A stretch of DNA of 64,000 nucleotides, from assembly GCA_036186865.1 (NCBI GenBank), contig AP025055.1:4258864-4322863 (forward strand), written 5' to 3'. Under the pieces are notes generated by a model, which made no database searches, was not told the DNA's origin, and saw only the letters and a list, made by a program, of their open reading frames with translations. This document shows, piece by piece, positions 9,083 through 19,622 of this stretch. The translations under genes were made by a program, and so were the position numbers. This stretch comes from Eustoma russellianum (taxonomy: Eukaryota; Streptophyta; Magnoliopsida; Gentianales; Gentianaceae). Position 1 is the stretch's first letter. The number at the start of each line of letters is the position of its first letter.

Positions 9083-10798
9083 TAGTCTCGCCTTATATCT
9101 CTCAATGCTCCCATCTGCTTTAATTTAACGGTATAAACCCACCTGCAGCCTACTGGATGCTTGCCTTCTGGAAGTACAACTTTCTCCCAAGTGTTACTTT
9201 TATACAATGCCTTCATCTCCTCTTCCATCGACGCATACCATTTAGGTTGACTTATTGCTTCTTCAACTGTTTTGGGAACCATGACATCACATACTGTTGC
9301 AATAAAGCCTCTCGCACCTGTAACTGGATATATAGCCCCTTTAGACACCTTGCTTGGAGAATATCTTACCGGAGGCTTTCCTCGATTTAGTCGTGGTGGT
9401 AGTACTCTGCCATGTGCTTCTGACTCACTGTTATCCTGTGTAATTTCACAAATAATGGGACCAGTACTTGGAGGATTATCAGTATGTGAGTCTAAAACAG
9501 GGATATCTGTGGGTACAGGAGGTAAAGGAGTAACACATGAATCTGATACCTGGTTACCTGGAATATTCACCTGAAGCGGATTACTGGTGGGTATGGGCAG
9601 AGGAACTATACCATCGGCAGGAAAAGCACAGTTGGCGTCACCTACTTGCCGTGTTGGAACCGCCTCCGAGTGGCTAGTGCTATGGAGCCAGTCGTAAGTC
9701 TCACCCGATGACTCCCCCTGAGACGAAGACTGGGAACAATAGAAATACTCGTGTTCAAGAAAGGTGCAGTCCATGGTGACATGGACTCTGTGAGTACGGG
9801 GGTTATAGCAACGATAGCCCTTTTGGGTGAGAGCGTAACCGACAAAGACACATTTATCCGCACAAGCATCGAGTTTTGTGCAATGAGCAGCGGGAATATG
9901 AACAAAGACAGTGCATCCAAATATTTTCGGAGGTAATGTAAGCACAGATGGTACCTCAGTGTGAGACGCAAGTATGGATAGTGGTGTATGATGGCCCAAA
10001 ATTTTTGTGGGTAACCTGTTTAGAAGGTATGCGGAAGTAGCAAGTAGCAACTGCTTCTGGCCAAAGAAATTTTGGGACAGAAGATTCTAGCATCATCGCC
10101 CGAGTCATTTCGAGTAAGATACGATTTTTCTGTTCCGCCACACCATTTTGTTCAGGTGTATAGGAACAAGTCGTTTGGTGTATAATTCCATGTTCTCTGA
10201 AAAAATCCTGCAGTACACTAGTAATGTATTCACCACTATTATCAGATCGGAGAATTTGAACACGAGTATGAAATTGAGTATGAACCATATTATAGAACTG
10301 GATAAAATGAGTAGATACATCTGACTTATTTTTCAGAAAGTAAACCCATGTCATTCGAGAAAAATCGTCTACAAAGGTGATAAAATACTGAAAACCACGA
10401 GTGGTAGACTGAGGTGCAGGACCCCACACATTTGAATGGACTAGACTGAATAAAGATTTGACCCGAGTATTATTTGGTTTATAAGTGGACCGATGGTGTT
10501 TGGCACGATAACAAGTGTCACAAGACAAAGTGATACCAGATTGAGATAAAGTGGGAAATAACAACTTCATGTAACTCAGAGATGGATGACCCAGACGCCG
10601 GTGCCATAGCCATAGTCGCTGTTGAGCAGTCCCGGTGACAAGATTGGACCGGCCCTGTTGCACCACATCTGTTACATAGTATAGTCCATCCTGCTCAATG
10701 CCACGCCCAATAATCATCTTCGAGCGAATATCCTGTAAAAGGCAAAAAGTAGGGTACATAAGAACGGAGCAATTTAATTCACGAGTAAGCTGACTCAC
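9082..10798 (-). pseudogene. Copia element 1 integrase, two frames
   Basis: Frame 10798-9956 holds the zinc-binding N-terminus (WHRRLGHPS, then CDTCYRAKH) and the catalytic core with FVDDFSRMTWVYF, LRSDNSGEY and TPEQNGVAEQKNR, supplying the D, D and E residues. A frameshift near 10000 passes to 10050-9082, which holds the C-terminal part with FGCTVFVHIP and a proline-rich linker. The end of this second frame, NTWEKVVLPEGKHPVGCRWV, is the start of the reverse transcriptase. Confidence 0.85.
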
Positions 10799-11096
10799 AG
10801 ATAGTAATTTGGAAGAAAGTCCAGGAACAAAGAGGCAAATTTAAATTGAGATTAGGGTTAACAGAGATCGTACCACCCCCGGAGACAGGTATAAGTGCCC
10901 CACTAGCAGTCTCAATATGGGTTTTTGTGGGTGAGGTCCAGGTTTGGAAGTCTTTGGGATCACTAGTCATAGTATCAGTGGCACCACTGTCAAGTATCCA
11001 AGACAAATGGGTGGAGGTGGTGGAAAAAACGTTGGCGTTTTTTGAATAAGGGACTGTTTGGTAATTTTGGGTAAAAGGAGGGTCATTTGAGGTCAA
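10779..11096 (-). pseudogene. Copia element 1 aspartic protease segment
   Basis: The motif WILDSGATDTMTSD is the D-S-G-A active-site loop of copia proteases, here near residue 34 of the open segment. It lies between the gag zinc knuckle and the integrase as expected. A frameshift near 10850 separates it from the GAG-pre-integrase domain, so no complete polyprotein is encoded. Confidence 0.8.
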
Positions 11097-12444
11097 TTTG
11101 GAATTAAGAGGGGTGGATTCAGATGTTTTGGTTTTTGTGGGGGCGAAGGGACTAAAGTTAAGTCTGGGGGATCTGATCGCACATTTATAAAATTACAAGG
11201 ATAAACAGTAATATCAGAAGGAGTAATATGGGAAACACAGGATAAACTTGGGTTGGGGTTTAAAACCCCAACCCTAATACCTCCTTGGCCATCCTGGCCT
11301 GCGGCAGCTGGAACCTCTGATTCTCCTTCGATGGTTCTGGAAACTGTTGCTGCCACCGTTGCTTTAGTTCCTTCGGATTGCTTCCGTTTGCCTTCGTACC
11401 GCTCCGGGTACCCTATAATCTGGAAGCACTGCTCCTTGGTGTGCCTTTTTTGGCCACAGTGGCTGCAGATGAGTCCGTCTTTGTCCTCTGGGCGGCGGTT
11501 GCTGGCTGGCCGTTGGCCTCCACGTCCTCTCCCCTGAGATGTCCCCCGTCCCTGTGTATGGTTAGAGTCACGGCCTTTGGTAGCCACCGTCTGCGTTGCC
11601 AGGCCGTGGCCAACCCCTCCCGGTGATGAGAATGTCTCTGAGGGTGGTCCCCGTAACACCACCGATCTGTCTTCTGCCCTTCTTATTTCTCTGTATGCCA
11701 TTTCCAACGATGGCAGAGGATCCCTCTTCAAAAGCTCATTTTTTCTGGGTTATATTTTTCATCGATGGCAGTGAGGAATTGATATAGTCTAAGAGCCTCC
11801 ATTTTCTTGTTATGTATATTGATGTCTGTTGAACAGGTCATGGGATTCGGTTCTTGAGCATCTATTGCGGTCCAGATATCCTGTAACCTGTTCCAACAGG
11901 TTTCAATCGTTTCACCTCCTTGCCTGATAAGACTTGCCCTCCGGTGGAGGTCATATACGCGTAATGAATCTGTCCCTGACCCATAAGTGAGGGCAAGGCC
12001 ATCCCACAGAGCCTTTGCTGTGGGATACCTAGTAACGTTCATAACCAGAGATGGTTCAATCGTTTGGATAATCCATGTGAATACGGAGTTATCCCCTTGT
12101 TCCCATAAGGGAAATTCAGGATCTGAGGATTGCGGTGGAGGAGGAACACCAGTTAGGTGATGCCTCCTCCCTCGTCCGATGATGGCCCGGAGTACTAACG
12201 GTGCCCACACAGCATAGTTATTTCCATTGAGTTTGACAGAGATGGTTAGATTTTCTGTGGTTAATGAGACTGGTTGAGTTGGGACGGACACAGGCTGTGG
12301 TTTGGTGGGAGTATTTTGCAGTATATGGGCTACTTGGACAGCCAAATCTGTCAGATTTGGTGTCTGTGGTTCGCTGGATTCAGGTTGGGACATTGTCTGA
12401 TGATTGTGTGTTTTTTTTCGTGGATGAACAGGTATTAGGAACAC
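11093..12444 (-). pseudogene. Copia element 1 gag with zinc knuckle, frameshifted
   Basis: The frame at 12444-11728 holds the gag core: LTISVKLNGNNYAVWAPLV near residue 70, and a UBN2-like part with TAKALWDGLALTYG. A frameshift near 11730 passes to 11731-11093, which carries the CCHC zinc knuckle CSHCGQKRHTKEQC. The glycine normally before the histidine is replaced by arginine here. Gag forms the virus-like particle that packages element RNA in the cytoplasm. The first ATG lies about 170 bases downstream of the primer-binding site. Confidence 0.85.
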
Positions 12445-12862
12445 GGTGGCTGCACTTGGTCAGAGTCAAGAACAAGGCTGGGATTGGTGTCTCCGGACAG
12501 TATGGCCGGTTTCAGGTAATTAGGCTGTGATGAACTGGATTTCTGAGCCTATACTCAGAACAAAAAACTGTAAATTGTGGTAATTTTGAGTAGGACTATT
12601 CCTGCTCTGATACCATGATAAGAAAACAAACGCGTATTTGATGAAAGAACAATTTTCATTCATACTCTTTCTTGACGTATATCCCTCTTCTTATACAAGT
12701 AGACCATACTCTATACAAGGAAAAGAACTAAAATCTCTCATACAATTACGTATCCGTTTACATCTACACTTATGATGATTACCTATTTACCAAAAGAATA
12801 CAATGAATAATTATGGAAGGTAAATATTTTGTTTATTTTGTGTATCTTTTCTTAACAATGTA

Positions 12863-13080
12863 GGCGTTCTAAGTGTTTTGGAGGCTTCTTGGAACGCTTC
12901 GAACGGCTACATTAGACGCTTTTTTGACTTCAAACGCCTATACAAGGCGTTCGAAGTGTTCTGAAAAATTTCTGGAACATTTTAAGAGGGAGCGAGTAGT
13001 AACTATTGGACCATTTTAAGATTTGCACTGATTCTTAAATGAGGAAAGCTTCATCTTAACAATGTGCAACCTTTCTGTTT
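12863..13080. other. Continuation of the GGCGTTCGAAG repeat zone
   Basis: Immediately right of the copia target duplication the sequence resumes GGCGTTCTAAGTG and later has AGGCGTTCGAAGTGTTC. These are the same words as in the 52-bp array at 6050-6256. The copia element therefore landed inside an LTR-like or intronic copy of that repeat. Confidence 0.55.
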
Positions 13081-13345
13081 CTCTGGTTTTCTATTGCAGA
13101 GGATTCAAAAGTGGGGGGGGGGGGGGGGGGGTGTTTCTATTATGTCGTGCCTTCATCTTGGTCCCTAAACGGAATGCTGACTTCACAGTATGGAGATATA
13201 AAGGATGTTTCTATTATGTCGTGCCTTCATCTTGGTCCCTAAACGGAATGCTGACTTCACAGTATGGAGATATAAAGGAGAAAATTACGGTTCTTGAAGA
13301 AACTAAAACTGTAGCAGAATTTTTCAGAGATTATTTTGGATACTA
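13081..13345 (+). pseudogene. PDR-type ABCG transporter last-exon relic with duplicated segment
   Basis: After an acceptor-like CTATTGCAG comes AGGATTCAAAAGTGG, a run of 19 G, and then coding sequence for YYVVPSSWSLNGMLTSQYGD followed by KEKITVLEETKTVAEFFRDY. This is the C-terminal part of PDR-type ABCG transporters. A 74-bp segment is perfectly duplicated in tandem (13132-13205 and 13206-13279). As 74 is not a multiple of 3, it breaks the frame. The exon stops after DYFGY, where a SINE begins, so the final helices are lost. Confidence 0.75.
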
Positions 13346-13512
13346 GGCTACTGCGTTTGCGTAGGATACGGGGAAGAGGCCGGATCGCTTTGAGATATGA
13401 TGTAAACAGCCTTACCTTATATTTTGTGCAAGAGACTGTTTTTATGGCTCGAACATGTGACTTCAAGGTCACAAAGCAGCAACCTTATCAGTTGCTTCAA
13501 GCTCTGTGAAAG
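13346..13512 (-). mobile_element. tRNA-derived SINE (Au-like)
   Basis: On the minus strand it reads GTTGCTGCTTTGTGACC, then the B-box-like CATGTTCGAGCC, then TAAGGCTGTTTACATCA and CGATCCGGCCTCTTCC. This is the order of widespread plant Au-like SINEs. Related copies lie at 19110-19622 and 24358-24536. It directly abuts the ABCG exon relic and removed its 3' end. No clear flanking duplication was found. Confidence 0.65.
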
Positions 13513-14096
13513 ATGGTAAGTAGTTTTAGCTAATAGATACTTCTTTCAATTGTGTTTCTTTTAACTGTGTTATATGAACAAAAGCCAATAGCTTAATTAA
13601 AATAATCTTCTAATTCTTGTGCTCTCAAGACAGGGAGGTACTCTATTTGATTCTTGTATTTCCAAAGGGAAGGATTAACAGACGCCTTAAGTGACTGCAA
13701 GGGGATTCACCGTCTCCTAATTATGGCCCCAAAAAAAATTTATCCAAGTTAATATTGTGCAAGGTTCAAACTAGACCACGCAACATTAATTTCAACACTG
13801 TTTTTGGACAATGAATCCAATGAGTTGAGATGGGCAGATTTCACTGTCCATGATTACTTGTTCACATACTCTATCAACTTGTAAAACAAACACTTGAATT
13901 CAGACATATCTGAATGTCCATGTAATTTCAGTCTCTAGTACCACAACAAAACCGAAAAACACAGAGAGAGAAGGGTGAAACAAAGAGGTGGCATACAACA
14001 AAGTAACAAGAGAGACAGTAGATAATAAACAGCCAACTGAAACAATCCAAGCAAAGCAACTACAGCAATGAGAAACTTGGCAGACAACTAGTGTTA
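13513..14096. other. 3' flank of the SAM synthase gene
   Basis: No separate gene is seen. The right part, about 13860-14096, is likely the 3'UTR of the minus-strand SAM synthase gene. I cannot place the polyadenylation site. Confidence 0.4.
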
Positions 14097-15271
14097 TCAC
14101 GCCTTTTCGCTTTTAAGTGACTTCACAACCTCCCAAGTGAAGTCAGGGTCCTCTCTTCCAAAGTGCCCATAAGCAGCTGTTTTCAAGAATCTGCCGTTGC
14201 CACCCCTCTTCAAGTCTAAGTTAATGGAAATCATTCCAGGCCTGAAATCAAAGCTCTCCTTCACAATTTTCAGGATGTCTTTATCTGGGATCTTTCCGGT
14301 GCCATAAGTATCGACAAAAACAGACAGTGGCTCGGGTACACCAATGGCGTAAGAGACCTGGACTATACACCTGCGGGCAAGTCCACTGGCAACAATGCTC
14401 TTCGCAGCTTGTCTAACGATGTAAGCACCACTCCTGTCCACCTTTGTCGGGTCCTTTCCGGAGAATGCACCACACCATGTGCACCCCAGCCACCATAGGT
14501 GTCAATGATAATCTTACGCCCCGTGAGACCGGCATCTCCATGAGGGCCACCAATCACAAAACGGCCAGATGGGTTCAAATGAAAGATAGTATTTTCATCG
14601 AGGTACTTCTCAGGAACAACAGGCTTAATGACATGCTCTTTTAGATCACGGGCGATTTCATCATTGGTGACAGTCTCATCATGCTGAGTAGAGATAAGAA
14701 CTGTATGGACTCTAATTGGAACTGTTGCTCCATTATCATTGTAATACTCTACAGTGACTTGAGTCTTCCCATCAGGTCTCAGCCAAGGGCAAGTACCATT
14801 CTTTCTGACTTCAGTTAAACGAGCACCAAGCTTGGTGGCAAGCACATGGCTCAGAGGCATTAACTCAGGTGTCTCATCAGTAGCATAGCCAAACATGTGT
14901 CCTTGGTCACCTGCACCAATCTCCTCGGGGCGCTTGGTGAGATGACCATGGACCCCCTGAGCTATGTCAGGGCTTTGTTGCTCAATGTTGACTAAGACCT
15001 TGCAGTTATCAGCATCAAGGCCGACATCATCAGAGACGAATCCAATGTTACGGCATGTGTCACGGACTATCTTCTCATAGTCAACCTGAGCCTTGGTAGT
15101 GATCTCACCAAAAACCATTACCATGTTGGTTTTTGTGCAGGTCTCACATGCAACTTTGCTGTCAGGATCTTGTTCAAGACAGGCATCAAGCACAGCGTCA
15201 GAAATCTGATCGCAGAGCTTGTCTGGATGTCCTTCATTCACAGATTCAGATGTAAACAAGAAGGTATCCAT
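14097..15271 (-). CDS. SAMS: S-adenosylmethionine synthase, frame broken by one base
   Basis: The enzyme makes S-adenosylmethionine from methionine and ATP in the cytosol. The first frame starts MDTFLFTSESVNEGHPDKLC and holds GAGDQGHMFGYATDE and GGPHGDAGLTGRKIIIDTYGG. Near 14473 one base is missing from a GGTGGTGGT run, so the expected AHGGGAFSGKDPTK is lost. The rest, from DRSGAYIVRQAAKSIVASGL to DPDFTWEVVKSLKSEKA, continues in the next frame to the TGA at 14097. Adding back one base gives 391 residues, the usual family length. The coding part has no intron, as is usual for plant SAMS, and a 5'UTR intron is present, so this is a resident gene and not a retrocopy. Conservation is otherwise high, so either the break is a sequencing error or the gene died recently. 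Confidence 0.9.
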
Positions 15272-15279
15272 TTTTCAGC

Positions 15280-16353
15280 CTGCAAGATGAAATACAACAA
15301 TTTAGCATCGGTGTTACACCCAAATAAACAGAAGAAGAACAAGTATAAAAACACCAAAATTGCTCCTTTTTTTCCTAAGGTACACATACAATTGCCCAAA
15401 GTGCTGCATAACAAGAGGACTATAGCACGAGGGGACTATACCTCCACATCAAATTTGGCATCTATCATGGTCTAATATTTCAAAGAGATACACCCTAAAC
15501 CTTAATCTTGCTGATACAAATCCACATTAACATAATGTTGGCATAGACTAAGTGTATCATTCAACAAATGAAAGTCTTTGACAATCTTGACTTCAGGTCT
15601 ACCAAATAATTTCAGCTAAAGTCAACTTTCCTTAGAATCAAAAGGGATATCAGAACCGTCCAATCTTTCGATCAACACAACTATAAGCTCATCATGAGAA
15701 TTAAAAGCTTAAATCTATTTAATATAAAGCAGATCAATGTAATAACTAAGAGATCAGATCCACAGGTCAAAAGAGTAAATCAGTACAGGATCAAAGAAAA
15801 CCATCAGCACTTAATGGGTATTTAGTATTAGAATAAAAATTCATCATCTTTTAGACTTGATAAAAATTCACATACCTAACAGATGAAAAACAAAATATTG
15901 ACAATACAGCAGAAGCGGCACATCACAACAGAAAATGATCCATACTTCAAACCTCTCAATGGAGAAACACAGAAAACTCTAATTCATATCAGATCCATAG
16001 AAAAATACTCATTCTTCAACATCGTTTCACCAAAAAGATCATTCTTTGAATCCGAAAGGTAATTCTGCTCTCCGACACCTCTAACAAATCTAATCAGCCC
16101 CAAAAATTACTTGACGAGATCAAGAAGATCTAGATTCCTCAAATAATCACTCAAAACTATACAGAAAACATTACTAGGTCTAAAAAACTACGCGTATATT
16201 CATACAAATAATAGCAAGAGGGCACTGTTAGAACATAAACGCTCTCGTTTCTTGCAGCATAACATCTAAAAATAACAAAAACCCAATTGAAAAAAATACA
16301 ACTTTAGCAGAATGGATGCTAAATAAAATACTAAAATCATCAGAAATGTGTAC
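15280..16353 (-). other. 5'UTR intron of the SAM synthase gene
   Basis: On the minus strand the acceptor CTTGCAG lies eight bases before the ATG, leaving GCTGAAAA as the last 5'UTR exon piece. A donor GTACAC follows TTCTGCTTTGAG at 16354. The region between is AT-rich with no coding potential. A leader intron of about 1 kb immediately before the ATG is common in plant SAMS genes and often raises expression. The donor position is inferred. Confidence 0.65.
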
Positions 16354-16484
16354 CTCAAAGCAGAACAAGAACCCAACAACCAAGTTGAAGAAAAGAGGGA
16401 GAGGCACGGAGCTTTCGTAACACCTCTTATTCGGGGGCGCCAAATTTTGCGAGTCCTAAACGAAGACTTGGGGCTGTATTTATA
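16354..16484 (-). promoter_or_regulatory. SAM synthase core promoter and first leader exon
   Basis: A TATA box, TATAAATA on the minus strand, lies at 16477-16484. Transcription would start near 16450, leaving a pyrimidine-rich leader with CTCCGTGCCTCTCCCTC, up to the donor at 16353. A hairpin MITE with two G-box cores lies about 110 to 290 bases upstream. Confidence 0.6.
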
Positions 16485-16589
16485 GGCACAAATCCATAGG
16501 GTGGATCTGGTTGGTGGGACGGGTGGAGATTTTTTGTTTTTAGGAAAGGTAGGTGGAGTTGGATGTATAATGGTATGTCCAAACATTAT

Positions 16590-16775
16590 GGGTTGGGATC
16601 CCCTCACCGCGCGGTGAGTCACCGCGCGGTCCACAGCGCGACACGTGGCACCAGGTAGGGGCGGTGAGGCTGGATGAGGGTAACCCTCATCTAGCCTCAC
16701 CACCCTCCCCTGTTGCCACGTGTCACGCGGTGACGCGTGCGGTGAGGGAGTGGGGGTGAGGAGATTTGAACCCAA
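16590..16775. mobile_element. GC-rich hairpin MITE, copy 2, in the SAM synthase promoter
   Basis: The arms pair across GAGGGTAACCCTC near 16676. ACACGTGGCACCAGG on the left matches TGTTGCCACGTGTC on the right, and the outer ends are GGGATCCCCTCACC and GGTGAGGAGATTTGAACCC. It is related to copies at 7097 and 17383. It sits just upstream of the TATA box and brings in two ACGTG cores and several CGCG words. Confidence 0.7.
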
Positions 16776-16974
16776 ACATACCTTTTCTCATATGTATTTC
16801 ACATTGATCTATATGTGTGGGGAATTTTTTTAAATATCATTTGATGTTTATAAATTGGAAGTATTTATAAACATCGTCATATATGTAACGAAAATAAAGT
16901 TTACAAGATATCGGATAAGACCGATATGATTTTATATTATTTCACGAAAATAAAGTTTAGAAGATATCGTTGAC
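16776..16974. other. Short AT-rich spacer
   Basis: AT-rich spacer containing two short repeats of the phrase CGAAAATAAAGTTTA. Nothing else is recognised. Confidence 0.4.
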
Positions 16975-17203
16975 TTTGAATATGATGGAATAAAACAAAA
17001 TAACTCACTAAATTAGCTTTTTTTTTATATTGTGGAGTAGCAATTCATCGATACAGCTTGACGCAATTTTCATTATAAGTCACCGGGAAACAAACTCTCT
17101 GTGTTTCTAACACATGTGTATGGTTGCATACATCTGACCCCTTCATATCTCGTCATAGACAGAAGCCTCTAAATTAATAAGGTAATGTTATTGTTGTTAT
17201 TTT
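16975..17203 (+). mobile_element. TTG-tailed SINE, copy 2
   Basis: It starts with TGAATATGATGGAATAAAAC and carries the family body ACAGCTTGACGCAATTTTCA, then GTATGGTTGCATACATC. It ends in a TTG-like tail, ATGTTATTGTTGTT. The head block TGATGGAATAAARCAAAATRACTC is shared with copies at 17983 and 51021, so the family head extends at least this far. Confidence 0.65.
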
Positions 17204-17382
17204 ATATTGATCAACACTATAAACGTGGACAAGTAGAATCTAAATTTTCTTTTTTACATACACTAGATATTTAAGTCGTGTTTTTATAATTTTTGTTGTT
17301 TAAAAGAAGAGTTTATGTAAAAGATTTGCAAGATATCTGTCCGGATAGATATTGGTGGTGGGGTCCATGTACCAATGGGTTG

Positions 17383-17537
17383 TTGAGATTGGGATAGGAT
17401 CCCCTCACTGCAAGGGGTGCAGTGGCGCGTGACCGCGCGATACGTGGCAGCAAGGAAGGTAGTGAGACTAGATGTAGGTGACAAAGAGGGTGACAAAGTG
17501 GATGAGGAAAGTGGGGGTGAAGAGATCTCAACCCGTT
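17383..17537. mobile_element. GC-rich hairpin MITE, copy 3 (degenerate)
   Basis: It begins GGGATAGGATCCCCTCACTG and ends GGGGGTGAAGAGATCTCAACC, with ATACGTGGCAGC inside. It shows the same layout as the other two copies but weaker pairing, and seems older. Confidence 0.55.
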
Positions 17538-17982
17538 GAGATTCGTAGTTGGTGAGAATTAATGTCGTCTCAGATATTGATATTGTATGAGGAAAAATTA
17601 AACAAATAATTGCTAAATTACGTTGCACAGGCACGCGATTATGGCGCGATTCAATATCGTCAGGTCATATTCATATATCACAATGACCGAAAAAATTATC
17701 GCTAGAAGATAGAATTATCGCTAAAAGATAGGAAGAGTAAAAGACAGACAAATAATATCTTCATCTCAGAGAATAGAGAATTTGTTTCCAGTGGAAACAT
17801 CGACCCTATATATACTGCATAAATATATAATAGTAGGGATATTGTGCTATATTGTCTTAGTGAGAGAATTATTATAGTCGCAATTCAAGTTACATAATTT
17901 GAGTTACACTGAGATGTCTTGAATTTATATAATCTTACTCAATAAAATGACGCAATCAGTGTTCATTAAATAGTATGAATTA
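17538..17982. other. AT-rich intergenic sequence
   Basis: It contains two adjacent words, AATTATCGCTAGAAGATAG and AATTATCGCTAAAAGATAG, and a similar phrase recurs near 47060. No gene is recognised. Confidence 0.4.
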
Positions 17983-18225
17983 TTACAACAATAACAACAA
18001 AAAGATTACTCATTGCCTTAAAAGCTTCCATCTATAACGGCGTATAGAGGGTCGGAGTACACAACCATACTCATGTGTCAGAAACACATAGAGGTTGTTT
18101 TCCGATGACAAATAATATGCGTCAAACTATATGTTGATCAACTGCTACTTCACAAATAAGAAGCGCAGCCAATTTAGGGAGTCATTTTGTTTTATTCCAT
18201 CATATTTCAAATTCAATGAAGGGTG
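17983..18225 (-). mobile_element. TTG-tailed SINE, copy 3
   Basis: On the minus strand it runs from the head TGATGGAATAAAACAAAATG, through TTGACGCATATTATTTGTCA and TGGTTGTGTACTCCGACC, to a TTG-rich tail. The orientation is opposite to copy 2, about 0.8 kb away. Confidence 0.65.
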
Positions 18226-19109
18226 TGTACTTGAATCCATTTGAAATGGAAACAAAATAGCATGAATTATTGAAAGTTGTACATGTTATAAGTGTAATAA
18301 GTTTTTTAATTTAATGTTATTGATTTTCAAAAATAAATCATTATTATGCGTGAATACTATTTTTTCTTTTTTATATAAAATCATAAGCGAAAAAATTGTT
18401 TAACTTATGTCCAATATGTGTTTTATTTAACAAAAAAATATATGAAGAAACATCTTTACATCGAAGCCGGGGAGTACCTCAGTGACGGGAGTAAACACCC
18501 TCAGTGACATATTCACTTCACATCATCTGACTCAATGAATTTGATACAATAAATTATCAATATAAGTACTATAAAATGTTCAGTATGGTTTTTATTTTAG
18601 TTCTTGTAATACACTTGTAAATATAAATGTATTTTCTCTTTAAAAAATTATCATTATTTTGTAAGAATTTTATTTCTTTTTGTACGATGAAAAACTATGG
18701 GATAACCAAAGTAATACTTAATTAAACTTTTGTTAGAGGACTTATATCATGATATTGATCATGTTTAAGGTGATTTATGACACCTAGTGAATGTGAAGAA
18801 CTTTGTCTTTCATGTACTGAATTTATACATGATGTAAGAAACCTATAATTCAAGTATTAATATCAACTGAAGAAATGAATTTCATATGCAACATATGCAT
18901 TTTGTACTTATTTTGTTTCCTAAAAAGAGGCAAAATGTTATGTGACGTTTTACGTAGCATAAACTTGACTAGTTGGTAAGCTTGAAGCTAGCCAATTTAA
19001 ACATTAATTTCCATTTGGGACTTTTCTTTTATGTTAATGCCATATAAACGCCGAAAAAGAATGTGGACAATTAAAAGTTGCGTCTGACTGGATAGAAGGA
19101 GGATAAAAG
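18226..19109. other. AT-rich intergenic sequence without recognised features
   Basis: No open frame, RNA or repeat can be assigned. Confidence 0.4.
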
Positions 19110-19622
19110 GGTGTTTCGGGTTATTAGATTTCTGCGTTTGCGTATGGTCTGAAGATGAACCGGATCGCTGTGTGATCTGATGTATACAGTCTTACCCTAG
19201 ACTTTTGTGGAAGAGGTGGTTTTGAGGTTCGAAAAAGGGCGTTTCCGCCTTTCCGGGTCACTGGGCTCCCGCGTTTGTACAAGATCCGGAGAGGAGCCGA
19301 GTCATTGCGTAATCTGATGTATGCAACCTTACCTATACTTTAATGCAAGAGGCTGTTTCCATCGTTGCGCGATCTGATGGAAATAGTCTTATCATAGACT
19401 TTTGTACAAGACTTATTTTGCGGTTCGAAAAAGGGCGTTTCCAGTACACTTGGCTCCCATGTTTGTGCAGGATCCGGAGAACAGCGGGGTCGTTGTGAGA
19501 TCTGATGTATGCAGCCTTACGCTATACTTTTGTGTAAGAGGCTGTTTCCGTGGCTCGAACCTGTGACTTCAAAGTAACGAAGCAGTAACCTTACCGGTTG
19601 CTCCAAAGTCCGACCTCAGAAG
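19110..19622 (-). mobile_element. Cluster of Au-like SINE copies
   Basis: At least three partial copies of the SINE seen at 13346 follow one another. CTGCGTTTGCGTATGG, CCCGCGTTTGTACAAGATCC and CCCATGTTTGTGCAGGATCC mark three similar ends. Each is followed by GATCTGATGTATRCAGYCTTA. Only the last copy reaches the B-box region GGCTCGAACCTGTGACTTC at about 19553. The phrase GGTTCGAAAAAGGGCGTTTCC occurs twice, so a block was duplicated internally. Confidence 0.65.

Larger units (their letters stand above)
7501..12857 (-). mobile_element. Young Ty1/copia retrotransposon with TSD ATGTA
   Basis: The element is 5.36 kb, on the minus strand. LTRs are 7501-7740 and 12616-12857, both starting TGATAAGAAAAC and ending CTTTTCTTAACA. 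I count three differences between them, so insertion was recent. The 5-bp duplication ATGTA is at 7496-7500 and 12858-12862. The primer-binding site complement (CCTGCTCTGATACCA) is at 12601-12615 and the polypurine tract complement (CTCCCCCTC) at 7742-7750. Gag, protease, integrase, reverse transcriptase and RNase H follow in Ty1/copia order. Despite its youth the polyprotein is split by several frameshifts. Confidence 0.95.

Noticed and set aside
14444..14644. Plus-strand frame over the SAM synthase gene
   Set aside because: It is an antisense shadow of a strongly conserved minus-strand coding region.
19110..19622. tRNA genes
   Set aside because: B-box-like words are present, but no cloverleaf or anticodon arm can be drawn. 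The sequence matches SINE copies elsewhere in the window.
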